Source: Sporodiniella umbellata
Taxonomy: Eukaryota > Mucoromycota > Mucoromycetes > Mucorales > Rhizopodaceae
Assembly: GCA_025677835.1 (NCBI GenBank)
Contig: JAIXMR010000056.1
Span: forward strand, 62,001 to 126,000
Reading direction: 5' to 3'
Length of the DNA: 64,000 nt
The position numbers were made by a program, and so were the translations under genes. The notes beneath the pieces were generated by a model, which made no database searches, was not told the DNA's origin, and saw only the letters and a program-made list of their open reading frames with translations. Shown here one piece after another: positions 40,812 to 53,267 of this stretch (position 1 is its first letter; every line of letters begins with the position of its first letter).

Positions 40812-43009
40812 ATTTCTAAACACGCAATAAAATGACTATCCTTCTCCACCAGCTGGCCAAAAGTAGAAGGCAGTCCTATTGTGTCTGAGACCTTTTTTTT
40901 TTTACTAGAAAGAAAGACTAAAGAGTCCATGGTGCTGATAAATTTTTTTTTAGGTTTTTATAGAGGCTTCCGAGTCAAGTGAGTCTTTGATAACATTCGT
41001 ATACCCTTTAATCTGTTTATACTTGAACACGAAAAATTTTGAACTAGCAATAACATAGCGCTACAAAAGCTTCTATCAAATCAAAAAAGTAAGATCAGAG
41101 TCGCCTATTTGATATACCTTTAGCAAACTTGATAAAAAGTTTTAAATTCAGTTTTCTAAACCTTGGAAATTCGCTACTACAATAAGTAAAAAAAAAAGAC
41201 ACTTATAAACGCGAAGAAGTAAATAAAGCCACACAAATAAAAGGAATTGCTACTATGAGTATTGAGGTTTAAGCACTAACTATGATGGGTATACAGTCAA
41301 TTATAAGAACAGAATATGTAAGGGTTGAGGTTTTGTAGAGCCCAACCAATTTGATATAAAGCTTAGGCGTAGATGTTGTATTCAAAGCTTTTATTTTTTG
41401 TATCAAAGGAACGGGTTGTCTAAAGATAGTTCGATTTTGATCGCAAATGAAACTAAGGATCCGTCTATATGTTGTGTAGTATTTGTGAGACAAAGGATAT
41501 CTATCGTAAGATAAATCGCTATCAAATCCTGCTATATTACTTGACAAATACACGTAAACGTTTGATACAAAGTTAGCCTAAAAGGAATATTAGCGGTTGG
41601 TTTGTAGCTGAATTTAATGAAAGAATGATAGCTTTGCTTTGAATCATTTTATGTCAAGTGTTATGAGCATTTGACAGTATAAACAGTGTATGAAGCCAAG
41701 TCCAATTCCTAAAATAAAGAGAAATTAGCGATATGATTGAATTTGCTTAAATTTGTAATAGTCTATAACTATGGGGCTCGCTAAGGTAGCAATATATGAG
41801 TGGCAAAACCTAAAAAGATAAGGATGGTTGTAAATTAGAGATAAGGATATTCTGAAATGGATAAGTAAAAACGGTAGTAGTAACAGTGAAACTATAAGAG
41901 GCAGAACATAGCATTAGCTTAAAACGAGAAATTGTCTGGTAGGTGCTACCATCTGCCACACGCCTTGATCTTTTTTGCTGGCTTTCTCTTGTTTGGTTAC
42001 AGATGTTTTCTTAGTTGTCTAGCTTTCTTTGAAGCTGTCTTTGAACTGCTTTTAGTTGCACGAGATCTTTAAGAGGCAAAAAAAATGAAACACAAGCTTT
42101 GCTCCACAATTCAAAACCATTGGTCTTTAGGGCTGGTAAGTGTTATGTGAGAAAAAATAGCAATATACTAAGAAAGATACTTTAGTAGCTTCCGAATACG
42201 TTGTAGTATATATTGCCCTCTTGTCTTTTAAAATTTTTTTGCTTATGGTACTCGTGTGTTAGCAATTACTTAACCTCGCCTTTATTTTTCAAGTTTAATA
42301 TTTAGTGTATACAACCATTGGTTATAGAGCAGTGTACAACGTTACACAATGATTGTAATAAGAAAGAACAAACATGCTATTTTTCTCCGAAAGTTCTGGT
42401 TTAAGTTAGATGTCTTTACAGTCGTTTTAACATCAAAGGCTGGGAGTTTTTTTTTTTTTTTTAGAAAAAAGGGCGAATATAGTCACCATAGCCATCTCCG
42501 AAGTCTGAGAAACCATTTGCACTTCTAAAAGACTATTCGCCCCAACAAGCACCCTTAGAAAAACATCCAAAACCGCTCTCAAAAAAAAATGGGGGAGGTA
42601 GGCGCAGAGGATAATTGTTCGTCAGTTAGACTCATCGGAATCAACCAGCGCTATGGAGGAGCTCTTGTCTGAAGCTGGCAGTCTATAACGCTTAATTCTC
42701 AGTCAAATCTCAGTTGTATACGTTTATCAAAACTGATATGGAGAAAAGAATTGTCGCTCAGAAAACGACTACCTAGCCCGCAGAACTTAGCCAGCTAAGC
42801 TTTCGCGAGCGGTAAGATCTTAAGGACAGGACAAATTTCGGAAAAATAAGACTGTTTAGAACTGCGGCTCGTCATTAGATAGAATGTGTTGGGAATGTTT
42901 TTGACAAGTTACTGTAACTTTTTGAAGCAGTTGCGACATGTACCAATTATGCTGTGTGGTGGTGGGATTCACTGCGAAACCCAAGTAAATTAGGGCTTAG
43001 GTTGAGTTG

Positions 43010-43445
43010 CGGCCATGCCAGATTAAGATAAACTTATATCTCAAGTAAGTCTACCAATCTGGTAGAGGGGCAACTGTCAAAGACAAATTTTGAGTCTCTG
43101 GGCAATTGAGAAGGATGTTGGAAGTGTCAGAGTATATTTCGACCGTACGGGATAGTCCATCAAAATCGCTAGCTGCACCCAGTAGCGCTAGTAAATCATT
43201 GACATATACCATAATTCTGATCTGCAGGGAGAGAGAGGAGGAACCTATCCTTAGCCCCGGGCTGGGTGGACTGGTATTGGGTGTAATCGAGGGAAAAAAG
43301 AAGCACTGAAATAGTATATCCTTATTTATCGTTTAGCGAAAAAAAATCAAATACGATGTTAAAAAGGAAGGAGATAAGAGGGCGGCCCTGTCTCAGGCAG
43401 CGGCGATTTTTGAAAAGCTCTGACAGGAGTCCATTGACGTTAGAA
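43010..43445 (-). mobile_element. Dead LINE (non-LTR) reverse-transcriptase fragment
   Basis: Read on the minus strand, INGLLSELFKNRRCLRQGRP followed by LISFLFNIVFD (43440-43345) matches the RT motif that normally reads GLRQGDPLSPLLFNL. About 45 codons later IMVYVNDLLALLGAASDF then GLSRTVEIYSDTSNILLN (43215-43100) matches the catalytic YADD block and the following helix, with LTVAPLPDW after it. The catalytic pair reads YVND, so one Asp is lost, and stops lie between the blocks. It is a single truncated domain with no endonuclease or tail found. Confidence 0.75.
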
Positions 43446-43539
43446 AACTGTAAATAAAATGACTTCTTGTATCCGCAAGTTTATTCTCACACTATAAGCG
43501 CAAAAACATTAAAAGAAATACTCGAGATGGCGGGAGAAT

Positions 43540-43602
43540 TGCTGTATAGTGTTTCCACCCCAATCTACTGATTTTTGAAAACACCATCCACTTTTTTCAT
43601 GC
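43540..43602 (+). repeat. Inverted-pair copy A
   Basis: The stretch around TGTTTCCACCCCAATCTACT and TGAAAACACCATCCAC matches the reverse complement of 44690-44752 at roughly 80 percent by eye. Confidence 0.55.
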
Positions 43603-44569
43603 TAACTCAAGGTAAATTTACAAAGAATTCAATTTTGGGAAAACAAAGGTTTGGTTGCAAGATAAAATACATAATTCCCAGCTCAGTATGTTAGAATTGA
43701 AGGCTATTCCTGTCTTGACAAATCTAACTTGCGGTAATGAAGGTAGCGATATTCTATTATTACTTGGCCACTGTAGTTGGCGCGTTGATATTACCATCAA
43801 TTGTTTGCTTTGAGACAAATCGCTAATTACTACTGACCTCTTATCAGAAATTATGTTTTGAAGTATTCTGTAACGACGACCTCTGTCTCGTATAATGGAC
43901 TCTTAAAGGTTGGTCCATTACTCATCTAGTATGTGACGCACTATGTTAGTGGCAAATGTTGTTGGCTCGGGCGATATAGCATTTTGGGTAAATCATTGAA
44001 GCTGTATCGAGATTGATGGGACTTATATGAGGTATTTCTCTGGATCCACCGGTTTTGAAGCTTGAAAGTGGTGTGGATAGCCCTGTAACCCAAAGTAGAT
44101 TGTTTCCTTCAAGATTAAGATTGTGCTCGTCCAAAGATATACAATCTCTGACATTTTTTTTTATAAATCGAGCAAAAATAATCAATTGCTTTTACACCAT
44201 ATTTGAATAGGAATCCAAGTTTATTCCTGAAAAAACTGAGAAGTGTAACTCATGTATTGTGGCTCAGGTAGATTTTTAGCATCCTTTATTTGAAAACAAA
44301 ACTGAATTACTGGGACGAAGAATATTTTTTTAGGGTTAAAGTGATTGAATTATCCTCCATGAGCTCTTTTTTTGGTAGCTTAATATGATCTTTTTTGTTT
44401 GTGAAACTTATAAACCATGCCTAAAACAAAAAATGACATCGCTCTCGCATATCAACGCCTAACAGTGCTTATAAACATAAATGCACATGACTGGTTTATT
44501 GTTGACTCATCCAGAAACCAAAAAAGCTGATGCTAAGCTTTTTGAAAGCAAATTTATTTGACCAGAAAA

Positions 44570-44644
44570 TGGCCAACTAATTCGTAAAAAGTGGCCAATG
44601 TATCTGCTTAAAAGTGGTCAAATTAACTTCAAAAATTCGGCCAA
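44570..44644 (+). repeat. Spaced TGGCCAA motif array
   Basis: TGGCCAA at 44570, TGGCCAA at 44592, TGGTCAA at 44615 and CGGCCAA at 44638 are spaced 22-23 bp, each preceded by an A-rich stretch. The same arrangement occurs at 32791-32909. Confidence 0.5.
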
Positions 44645-44689
44645 ATTAGCCTCCTATCTCTGAGCCTCGCACAAGTGCACAAAATTTCA

Positions 44690-44752
44690 CAAAAAAGCGG
44701 GCGGTGTTTTCAAAAAATCAGTAAATTGGAGGTGGAAGTACTGTATGATAAA
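44690..44752 (-). repeat. Inverted-pair copy B
   Basis: Reverse-complement partner of 43540-43602: on the minus strand it reads CTTCCACCTCCAATTTACTG then TTGAAAACACCGCCCGC. It directly follows the TGGCCAA array. Confidence 0.55.
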
Positions 44753-45294
44753 AAATATTCGTAATTGGTGCCCTCTTCTGAACGTGGGTAAACCTTGTTA
44801 TAGCCAATAGAAGCAATCAAACTCAGCAGTAGTCAATAGCCTTTCAAGGCCAATATATTTTGAGCAACCATTATCTGGTTTCTAAACTGACAAACGCAGA
44901 CAAAACTCGAAGGACTTGGGACCGCTTTTAAGGTTACACTTGATTCCGTTTCCGAGTTGAGGTTTTCTGGACCAGTTAAGTTGTTATAGCTGTTTAGTAT
45001 GTGGTTGACTTCTTGTGCTATACAGCCTTCAAGAGAAAGAGAAAGAGAAATACAATGCTACTTTAGCTATCAGCTGACCAATTATAAATAGGAAATAAAA
45101 AGTAACAGGATCATCGTCGGGTTGTCAAATTTTGTTTAGATAAACCTGTCATTGAAAGCCTATTTGCTTTTTTTTTATTGCTTTACGAGCTTCTAAGTTA
45201 AAACCGACCCTTCTGCATACATTTTTCAGTCATTGCTTTTACTATTTGTTTTTGTTCTGTTTTTTTTTGTTTTGTTTTGATTTGGTAAACACTC

Positions 45295-47637
45295 ATGGAG
45301 GATCTTCAATCTTTGGTCAATACAGCATCTCAACATGTCAGTAATGGGCAAATAAAAGTAACATCATATTTTTTAAAGACATGCTCTATCCTCACACTTT
45401 GCGTAATAGGATGCATACTATTTGTTTCTAACAACAGCTCAAGATGCTATTAAACCTTTGTTTGACGTGAAATTCATACACAGTTGTAAGTTTAAAGAAA
45501 CTTTAGCAACCTCCCTCTCCTTCTTTTATAACATCCTTTAATAAAATAATACAAAAAGCCATAGTTTCTAAGCAGCAAAACTATGACATGATACTATGCA
45601 TCTTGCGTACTTGCGTTGACGAAATTGAAAGGATTTCAGAATACCACTCCACTTCAGCTCGTAAGGCTCCTCCTCCTCCTTTGCCACCTAAACCCACTTC
45701 TGCGACCAAGCCGGTCTTGCCGCCCAAACCCAGTCGACCTTTACCCATAGTTCCTGGCTCTAGCTATGGCTCCGGTAAATAAGAAAGTATACATACGCTT
45801 CTTTAAAAAAGCAAAGACAAAGCCTGATATCGTTTATAAGACTAAACACGTACTACTCTTATAGAAGCGATAGAACTACCTAGTGTACCGAACGGAGAGA
45901 TAGACCCTTACAGCTTAGTTCCAGCGCAAATAAACAGTAATGATACACTAACTCCTTCTACCAATACCAAAAACATACCTTATATACCAATACCTCCTCT
46001 CATTGTTACCCACAAGAGGCTGCAAGCAAAACTCGATGAACTTGAGTTTTCTCTAAATGAGCACCGTGCACGAAAGCGTTTACTACTGCAAGGAGAAGAT
46101 AATAGTAGCCGAGCAAACCAAAGCGAGCTAGACGACACCATCTCAAAATATACCCCATATGTTGCTGAAGCCAAGCAGACACTGAATAGAATTCGAACAG
46201 TACACATGACTGCCGCCACCATTCCTTCCATTGTTCATTTTCAACCAGGCGAAGTTGCTTACCAGATCACTCGCATCGAATCTGCCATTTTCTTTGCCAT
46301 TCCAACACAGGCTTTACTCACTCATTCACCAAAAAGCCCTCATCCGCGTATTGTAGCCTCTACTGATTTTTTCAACTTCATAACAAGGATGATTGAGCAC
46401 TCAATCTTATTGCCTCAAGAGGCATCTGTGAGAGCCCAACATATTCATCACTGGATCAAGGTTGTTACAAAGTGTCAAGACTTGAACAACTACCAAACGC
46501 TCAAAGCCATTACTTCTGCCCTAGGAACACCTCCTGTACAGCGCTTAAAAAGAAGTTGGAGCTACGTTCCTAAAAGAAGCCAATCCAAGTTAGATGCCAT
46601 TAATGAACTGATGTCTGAATCCCATAACTATGTGAAATACAGAGAGTATATAGAGTGCGCTCTTAATGGGAAAAATTCCCAGAAAAGCTCAACGGAACAG
46701 AGCAAAAAACCAATCATTCCTTTTCTGGGCACTTTTATACACGATATGACTTATCTTTTGGCTGCTGTTCAGCATCAAGAACAGACATCCCCCAGTCATG
46801 CAAGACCAAGGCCAACTACTTTCTTAAAGTCCACTGTCGACATTTTGCAAAGTGACAGTCGTGTCCAAAAGCTTTTGAGCACCTTCGAATCCTTTAAATC
46901 GTTCCCGCCTTACAACAAACGACCAGGAACTTCTTACACAAAAAACGCTCAGCGACCAGGAAGTCCTGTTCGGCCTGCCTTTTCGCAAGCACTTCAGCGT
47001 AGCAAATCTAGCTTTGGTCGGCTAGGCGGTGCTATAGGACTTGGTAGTAACTATATGGAAAACTCAAGTGATAATAGTCTATCAAACGATAACAATGGGG
47101 ACTTTGACGTTGAAGAACAGTCCAACCTAGTAATTCAATACATCCTTATGCGTCCCTGGGTAAGTCAGGACACAGTAGACGAGTTGAGTGTATTACGAGA
47201 GCCTCCGCGGGCCATTTCAAAACCTGGAAATTCAAGAAGCAATAGTGTTGGAAGTCACTATACAGGCTCATTGATTAGCAATACAAGCTCTCTCATGAGG
47301 CTCAGCACTAGCTGTAATAGCACAGCTACAATTGGTTCGTCCAGTACATTTGATAGTCGCCCAGATAGCTTTGACGACATACATAGGCTACATGGGAAAG
47401 AAACAGATTCAAACAATTTACCCTCCCCTTTAGCAGAAAGTACTTTCCACTATGATAGCTCTCTTCTTCTCCATCAACTAACATCAGATGAAAAGTGGAA
47501 CCGCAATATTTCTATTTACGATAAAGGTACTAGAGAGAAACAAAAAAAGAATACAGAGCAATACTAACATTGTTATAGCACCCATTGTGCCACCTAGACC
47601 TAAAGGGTTATCTCACAAAATAGAAAAAAGTATTTAA
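45295..47637 (+). CDS. RasGEF (CDC25-domain) guanine nucleotide exchange factor
   Basis: Predicted activator of a Ras-family GTPase. Five exons (45295-45340, 45438-45485, 45565-45774, 45865-47526, 47579-47637) give 674 aa. Residues about 55-85 are a proline-rich ligand for SH3 domains (KAPPPPLPPKP, then LPPKPSRPLPIVP), and the C-terminus has another (APIVPPRPKG). The catalytic domain runs from about residue 205 to 380: ITRIESAIFFAIPTQALLTH, RAQHIHHWIKVVTKCQDLNN, YQTLKAITSALGTPPVQRLK, SHNYVKYREYIE and IPFLGTFIHDMTYLLAA, the usual RasGEF order with the LNNY/Q and PFLG motifs. No REM domain is obvious, though the helical region EEFSLNEHRARKR-like at about 165-200 may stand in. The tail is Ser-rich. 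Exons 1-3 rest on consensus splice sites and phase. Convergent with the wall-protein gene. Confidence 0.85.
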
Positions 47638-47868
47638 AGTATGTCAGAAATAATAAAAGTTCAACTCGTTTACATTTATACAAATCTTTTTTTTTTTTTT
47701 TCAAAAATAATAACAATTGTTTGCATTTGTTTACTTTATAGACAGATTCATTGAAAAAAAGACTCTAAAAAATCAGAAAGTTGCAGTTTCGAGTTTTATA
47801 CGATTTATTGAAAATTATACAGTTGTGGTAGTAATAAATAGAATTAGAGTTTGTCTGCTGTTTTAAAC

Positions 47869-49011
47869 TTAGAAACCAAACATGGCCCAACCAGCAGCAG
47901 GGATAGCTAAGACAGCTACGGAAACAATATTACGAGCACCAGCGGATGTAGCGGAGGTGGAAGGTTTAGCGACAGCAGAGGAGGCAGATGCGGCTTGAGA
48001 TGAGAGAGAAGAGAGAACGCTGGAAGCAGAAGCCTTTACACCAGAGGCAGCAGATGATGCAGAGGAAGCAATGCTGGCTACAGCAGATGCAGAGGAGGCG
48101 GAGCTAGAGGCGAAACTTGAAGCAACACTAGAGGCAGCACTGGAGGCGGCACTGGCAACAACAGAAGCTTTGTGGTGAGCAGAGTCGGTCTCGGAAGCAG
48201 TTTCAGATGATGATTCTTCAGTCTCAGAGGTGTCCTTGGGTGCTTCAGTAGGTTCGGCTCTCTTAGCTTTGGTGGCTGTAAAAGAAGCATTAGCAGTTGT
48301 GGTTTCAGTTGAATCATCAGCATTAGCAGTTTCAGTGGCAGTGGAGTCATCGCTGGAGCTGTCTTCAGTAGATTCATCATCGTTATCTTTGCTATCGTCT
48401 TCATCTTCGTTGTCTTCATCTTCGTTGTCTTCATCTTCGTTGTCTTCATCTTCGTTGTCTTCATCTTCGTTGTCTTCATCGTCTTCGTTATCTTCATCGT
48501 CTTCGTTGTCTTCATCGTCCTCATTATCCTCGTCATCTTCATCATTTTCATCGTTGTCTTCACCAGAAACTTCAGTGGTATTAGAGCTGCTAGGGCTATC
48601 GCTGACAATAACACCACCAATGTAAGCTACGTGGCTAGGGTCAGTGCTGACAGTTACAGAGTAGTTTCCTGAGGTGACATTTTGAGGCAAAGTGATTTCG
48701 GAAAATCCTTGGGAGGCGGTTACATTAGTTGCCAGTGTTTGAACAAGTTGAAGAGCAGTAGCGTTTCCGTTCATCAGGCTGATGATCAAGGACTCAACAC
48801 CGGCTTGGACATTTTGCCAGGTAACGTTGTGGGAGGCACCAGCATTCCAAACAGTACCTTGAAGAGGTTCAGTGATAACAACAGGAGCTGTAGCATTGGC
48901 ACCAGCAACAGCAGTTGGTGCAGTGGCATCAACAGGAGCGGGGGCTGCTTGAGGAGCAGCTTCGATGAGAGCAGCGGCAGCAACAAGAATAGCGAGGAAA
49001 GAGGCCTTCAT
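47869..49011 (-). CDS. GPI-anchored Ser/Thr-rich wall protein with Kre9/Knh1-type domain
   Basis: 380-aa secreted protein. It starts MKASFLAILVAAAALIEAAP (signal peptide), then an Ala/Thr-rich linker. Residues about 45-135 form a Kre9/Knh1-type N-terminal domain (ITEPLQGTVWNAGASHNVTW, then GNYSVTVSTDPSHVAYIGG), a fold common at the start of Ser-Thr-rich GPI-anchored fungal proteins. A long acidic tandem block (NEDDED and NEDED units, residues about 150-212) follows, then a Ser/Thr/Ala-rich stalk for O-mannosylation. The C-terminus SAGARNIVSVAVLAIPAAG is hydrophobic after a small-residue site, as needed for a GPI anchor. Location: plasma membrane or cell wall. The start at 49011 is the first ATG; the frame extends upstream only through non-ATG codons. 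Role in wall assembly is inference from the family. Confidence 0.85.
   Translation of the reverse strand: MKASFLAILVAAAALIEAAPQAAPAPVDATAPTAVAGANATAPVVITEPLQGTVWNAGASHNVTWQNVQAGVESLIISLMNGNATALQLVQTLATNVTASQGFSEITLPQNVTSGNYSVTVSTDPSHVAYIGGVIVSDSPSSSNTTEVSGEDNDENDEDDEDNEDDEDNEDDEDNEDDEDNEDEDNEDEDNEDEDNEDEDNEDEDDSKDNDDESTEDSSSDDSTATETANADDSTETTTANASFTATKAKRAEPTEAPKDTSETEESSSETASETDSAHHKASVVASAASSAASSVASSFASSSASSASAVASIASSASSAASGVKASASSVLSSLSSQAASASSAVAKPSTSATSAGARNIVSVAVLAIPAAGWAMFGF
48390..48560. repeat. Coding minisatellite in the wall protein
   Basis: On the plus strand TCTTCATCTTCGTTG repeats as a 15-bp unit from about 48405 to 48480, continuing as 18-bp variants (TTCATCGTCTTCGTTATC type) to about 48545. 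Both lengths keep the reading frame, encoding NEDED and NEDDED units. Confidence 0.85.
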
Positions 49012-52000
49012 TTGTGTAGAGATGATCAAAGAAACTATTTGAATATAGAGTTAAAAAAAAAAAAATTGAAGAAAAGGAGAAACCTCAATGGCTATTTATA
49101 TTTGAGACGATGAAGCTTTGGTTCATTAGTTGTTGTGAATGGTTTCCATTTTAGAACCTTAATTAAATTGCTCAGTCCACAAATACATCTGTTGTAACCA
49201 ACTCCTCGAATGACGAAACTACAAATTGAAGCCCTATATTTTTCGGAGTAAGCTTTTTTGTAATTTTTCCTCGAGATTTCGTATAGAATCATTAAAAGTT
49301 AAGCCTGTACAACTCGTTTTTATTCTTGCATTACAGTCAATACAAAGATTCAACGCCAGAACCAACCAATAAGAAATGATCGCCAAGGGATCTACGGCCT
49401 GTCCTATTTTTAAAAACGGGTCTGGAACCAGTGTAAAGACAGAGTATTGTTCTTTTTATAGTCTCATTTTGAGTCAGATATAAAAACATATATTAAGAAA
49501 GTACAGAAATTTGGCGACTTGTATTAAATTGGTTAACAGAGCTGCCACTGTTTTTTTATAAAAAAAATTCACACCAGCCCGTATTTTACATGAAGAATAA
49601 ATTACTGCTATGGACTAGACTCATTTTATGGATGCTTGTCCATTTTCAGACATAAACTAAGCCAGGGCTGCGAAATAACTCAAAAGAGTTGTAATATGTT
49701 ATTCATACATACATACATATATAGCGAATAGAAGAAACAAATGAAAATAACAATAATAATAAGAAAAGACCCAGCCATAAAACCTAGAACAAAATTATTG
49801 TACAGAATTTCAATCTAAGACCAAATCGAGAAACTTCGTGATCCTCCCTTCTTTTTTTTTTAAAAAAAAAACTGGACTTTTGCGTTCCATTTATTTGAAT
49901 TCAATGAAAATACGTTCCTGTTGATCGTTTCGAAAAATTTAAAATATCTCACATATTTATGTGATAAGTAATATCAATAATTTCTGTCTGTGGTGAGAAC
50001 AAACTCTGACTGGAGTATAAATATTTTCAAGCCTCACTCCAACTTCCAAAGCAAGCTTCATTAGGTAAGTTGTGATAAAAATAAACTAAAGACTAGTATG
50101 GTAGCCAAATCTGCTGTCTAGGCGTCCTTATCGACGAGATTTTTTCTAAATACTACCAACTTTCAAATTTTCAAGCAAATACATAGTCAACTTGTCAAAA
50201 AGTCGAGACTAATCGTTAAAAGCCAAAAAAGTAAAGTATAAAAACTATCCGATGTTAATCTTGAGAGAAATTATATACAGTAGGCATTACATGTTCATAA
50301 TTTTTGCAAGACTATAAAGGGATTCTATACTAACGTTAAAGCCAAAAATTGAACACGGGTGGTATACACTGGATACGCTATCCTTATGTATGCAACAGTT
50401 AATGTTTTGTCACATGGTTGTGCTCGTGTATCATTTTATGGAGCTGACCCTACGATAGTAATGGAGGAATACTTTAATCTTAAAAATAGAGCATGTGTAT
50501 TTATAAAGACTAGTAGCTGAATGTATGCCTATACAGGAAGCTTTTGTGTATTCTAATTTAGTCTCTTTATACTTTTTTAGCGTATGTTCTTTAGAAGGTG
50601 CAGCACTAGCTTCGCTTTGTTGACTGACTGGCAGTAACATCGCTTGCTTTTAACATGTCCATATAAAGCGGAGTCCAATAATATTTTAATCTTGGACAGT
50701 ATTTTAAAGATCTGGGCTTTTTTTTTTGCATAAGTAAAAGAGGTTTTTTACAGACAAAAACTTTTTTGAAAACCATTTTGAAAGTATTAAGATTGAAATA
50801 CATGAGCTTCTGACCATGAACTGATGCTTTAATGAGACATCGAGATTACTTGACTGTTGTACTACCTGTCATTTACCATTTATCCGCCATGCTGAGGAAT
50901 TCTTTTCTCTTTTTACTGGACCAAAAATAGATTTGCAAGGACAGTTATGGATTTGTAGCACCACAAGTATAGGGTACATATAAAGTTTGGCCCTCTCGAA
51001 TACGAAGGATCGGCATATACTGTTCTGAGAAAAATATGCGTAGTATTATACTTGTAATGAAATTTGAGTTCGATACAAACGTAAACTCTTTGGTCTTCAG
51101 AATATAATAGAATATTTTTATACAGCTTTTTTGTTTCTTTTATGTATTATTTGATATTTTATTTACTGAATATAAAACGCCTGAGACCAATAGCGGCAAA
51201 CACTAGATACAGTCCAATAAAATAAAGTTACTCCTTGGTAAAACACGTTGTATAGTTCTTTAGTTTTTTTTTTTCAAGGCTTTTTGCTTTCATACTTTAC
51301 AGAGATACTAATGAGCCGCTCTTCAAAAAAAACTTCTTTATTCTAAATGCGAAATTTCACAGGTTTTCTATTGGAAATGGACTTTTATCTTCTAATAAGC
51401 ATGCTTTATTGGCCCGTACAAATTCCAGTAGCATGTGTTGTTTTCTTTCTTTCATTTTTTTTTAAAAAAACTCAATTCTTTATATTCAAAAAACGAAATA
51501 AAGATACTGTATAGAAAAAAAAAGAACTTGTATTAACTTTCAAACGGCTTAAAAACTTAAGATATTTTTTCTGCTCAGAGTTGCAAGATCCTGGAATGAG
51601 GATACTTATATATAAGGTCGATATTGGTTCCTGATATTAAACAAAAAAAAGTCTGTCTAGCACTGGTTACAGAAAACAAATAAATAGTGTTTAGCGTAAA
51701 AAATATTGGCTGCTTGTCAATGAATGACACTTTGTTTATTTAACCATACAAATTTAGCATTGCTTGAGAATCTTGGAGGTACACCCAACTACATGTAGCT
51801 AGTCTCCCTTTGGTATATAAAATTCAGCTTTTCTAAATCATACGAAGCTACTGTGTTATGAAAACAGTCAATATTTTCGTACAGTTGTCGCTCGACCAAT
51901 CAAAAACATTTTCTATTAATTTCTGAAGTAAACTAAGCATTTTGAAGGCAGTTATAAATGATTTTGTATACTTGGTGGTGTTGCCAATTTATGGTTTTGG

Positions 52001-53267
52001 ATCATTATAACTAGATACAGCTGTTCCAGTCGTGTTGGTGACAGCGCTGATTGCTATGGTAGACAATATTGATAAAGTTTTGCTAAGTATAACACCCAAT
52101 TGCTGTATCACAAGCTCTTTTGAAACTTTAGCTTTCGTCACTCTTCCTTAAATTATCATACTATTTGTATCATTGATTTGTGTACTGTTACTATCTACAT
52201 TGACAAATAATATACAAACCTCCAACATCCATAACTTTAGTATCAGGATTTTATTACTGTTAAATATACATGTGTGAACAAGCGTAGAAATGAAATAGTG
52301 CGTTTATATGAATTAAAAAATAACATTTTTGCTACTTTCTTTTTAGTAGTTTACTAATGTACAATGCATATACTGTAAATTCTTTTTTAGAGATAAAAGA
52401 CTGAGCGTTCGAACATCTATACACAATTAATTGGCGACAGAACATATGGTCTAGTTCTTTGAACTAATTCTAAGCTAAATTTTCATCCGCTATGGATTTT
52501 TAAAAGTCTAATCGATTGTTTTTATAAAAATAAACATTAGCCTTCTAACTTGAAAACAAACAACAGCAGAAGATACACCTGTGCTCTAAAAGCCTTATTT
52601 ATTATCTGATGTAGTAACATAATTTTCAAAATATGAAATAGAGTGGATACAAAAGCCGTTTTTCAAGATTATTTAATAAGTCAATATGGTATTTCTAAAG
52701 CCAATGTTGCATTGAAGGCGGTGTATATCAAACGGATACCTTCTTTTATACATGTAAACTATGGGGGATAACCAATATTTATCGTATATTTTAACTTGCG
52801 TTTAAAAAAAACGCTGCTGTGCTATTGGAACTACAACGAACGGGCAGGTACATATCAGATTAAAAAAGAGGACGTAAAAGTTGCAGAGACGGATTATTAA
52901 GTATGTATTTTTTTTTCAGTTAGATAGCTACGCATCCAAGAGTCTAGACTTACAAGTACTTGTGTTTAGTACTGGCCGACTCTTCCCACTAAAATACTAC
53001 CAAGCTGAGCTTCGTAATCCTTTATACAAATCTTGTTTTTTTTTGCTATAAAGCGTTCTTATGAAGCATTCTTTTTCTACTCTTTGGATTATATTGTAAT
53101 TTCCAAAGCAATTAAAAAAAATGAGCAACATAGTAGCTCTATAAACAGTGATTGATGTTTATTTTAATGATCCTTATATTGTCCAATAACAATATTTCAA
53201 AATATTGCACTACTAAATAAGCCCCAGCTTCAGACTTCCTTTTTTTTATAATCGTTGATCAGCTGAA
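49012..53267. other. 4.3-kb gene-poor region
   Basis: Promoter side of the wall-protein gene, then AT-rich DNA with short A/T runs and a TACATACATACATA run near 49707-49720. Minus-strand frames at 50431-50803 (60-70 codons) show no motif. No RNA gene or transposon domain was recognised. The end carries the MYG1 promoter. Confidence 0.5.

Larger units (their letters stand above)
40812..45294. other. 4.5-kb gene-poor region with repeat remains
   Basis: Between the KH-like gene and the RasGEF. It holds a dead LINE reverse-transcriptase piece (43010-43445), an inverted pair of about 63 bp (43540-43602 and 44690-44752), a TGGCCAA array (44570-44644) and a poly-T at about 42448-42463. The 94-codon minus frame at 41269-41553 shows no recognisable motif. 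Confidence 0.55.

Noticed and set aside
48078..48625. Long frames on both strands over the wall-protein repeat
   Set aside because: Low-complexity shadows (LSSSSLSSSS and MKTTKTMK type) produced by the in-frame minisatellite.
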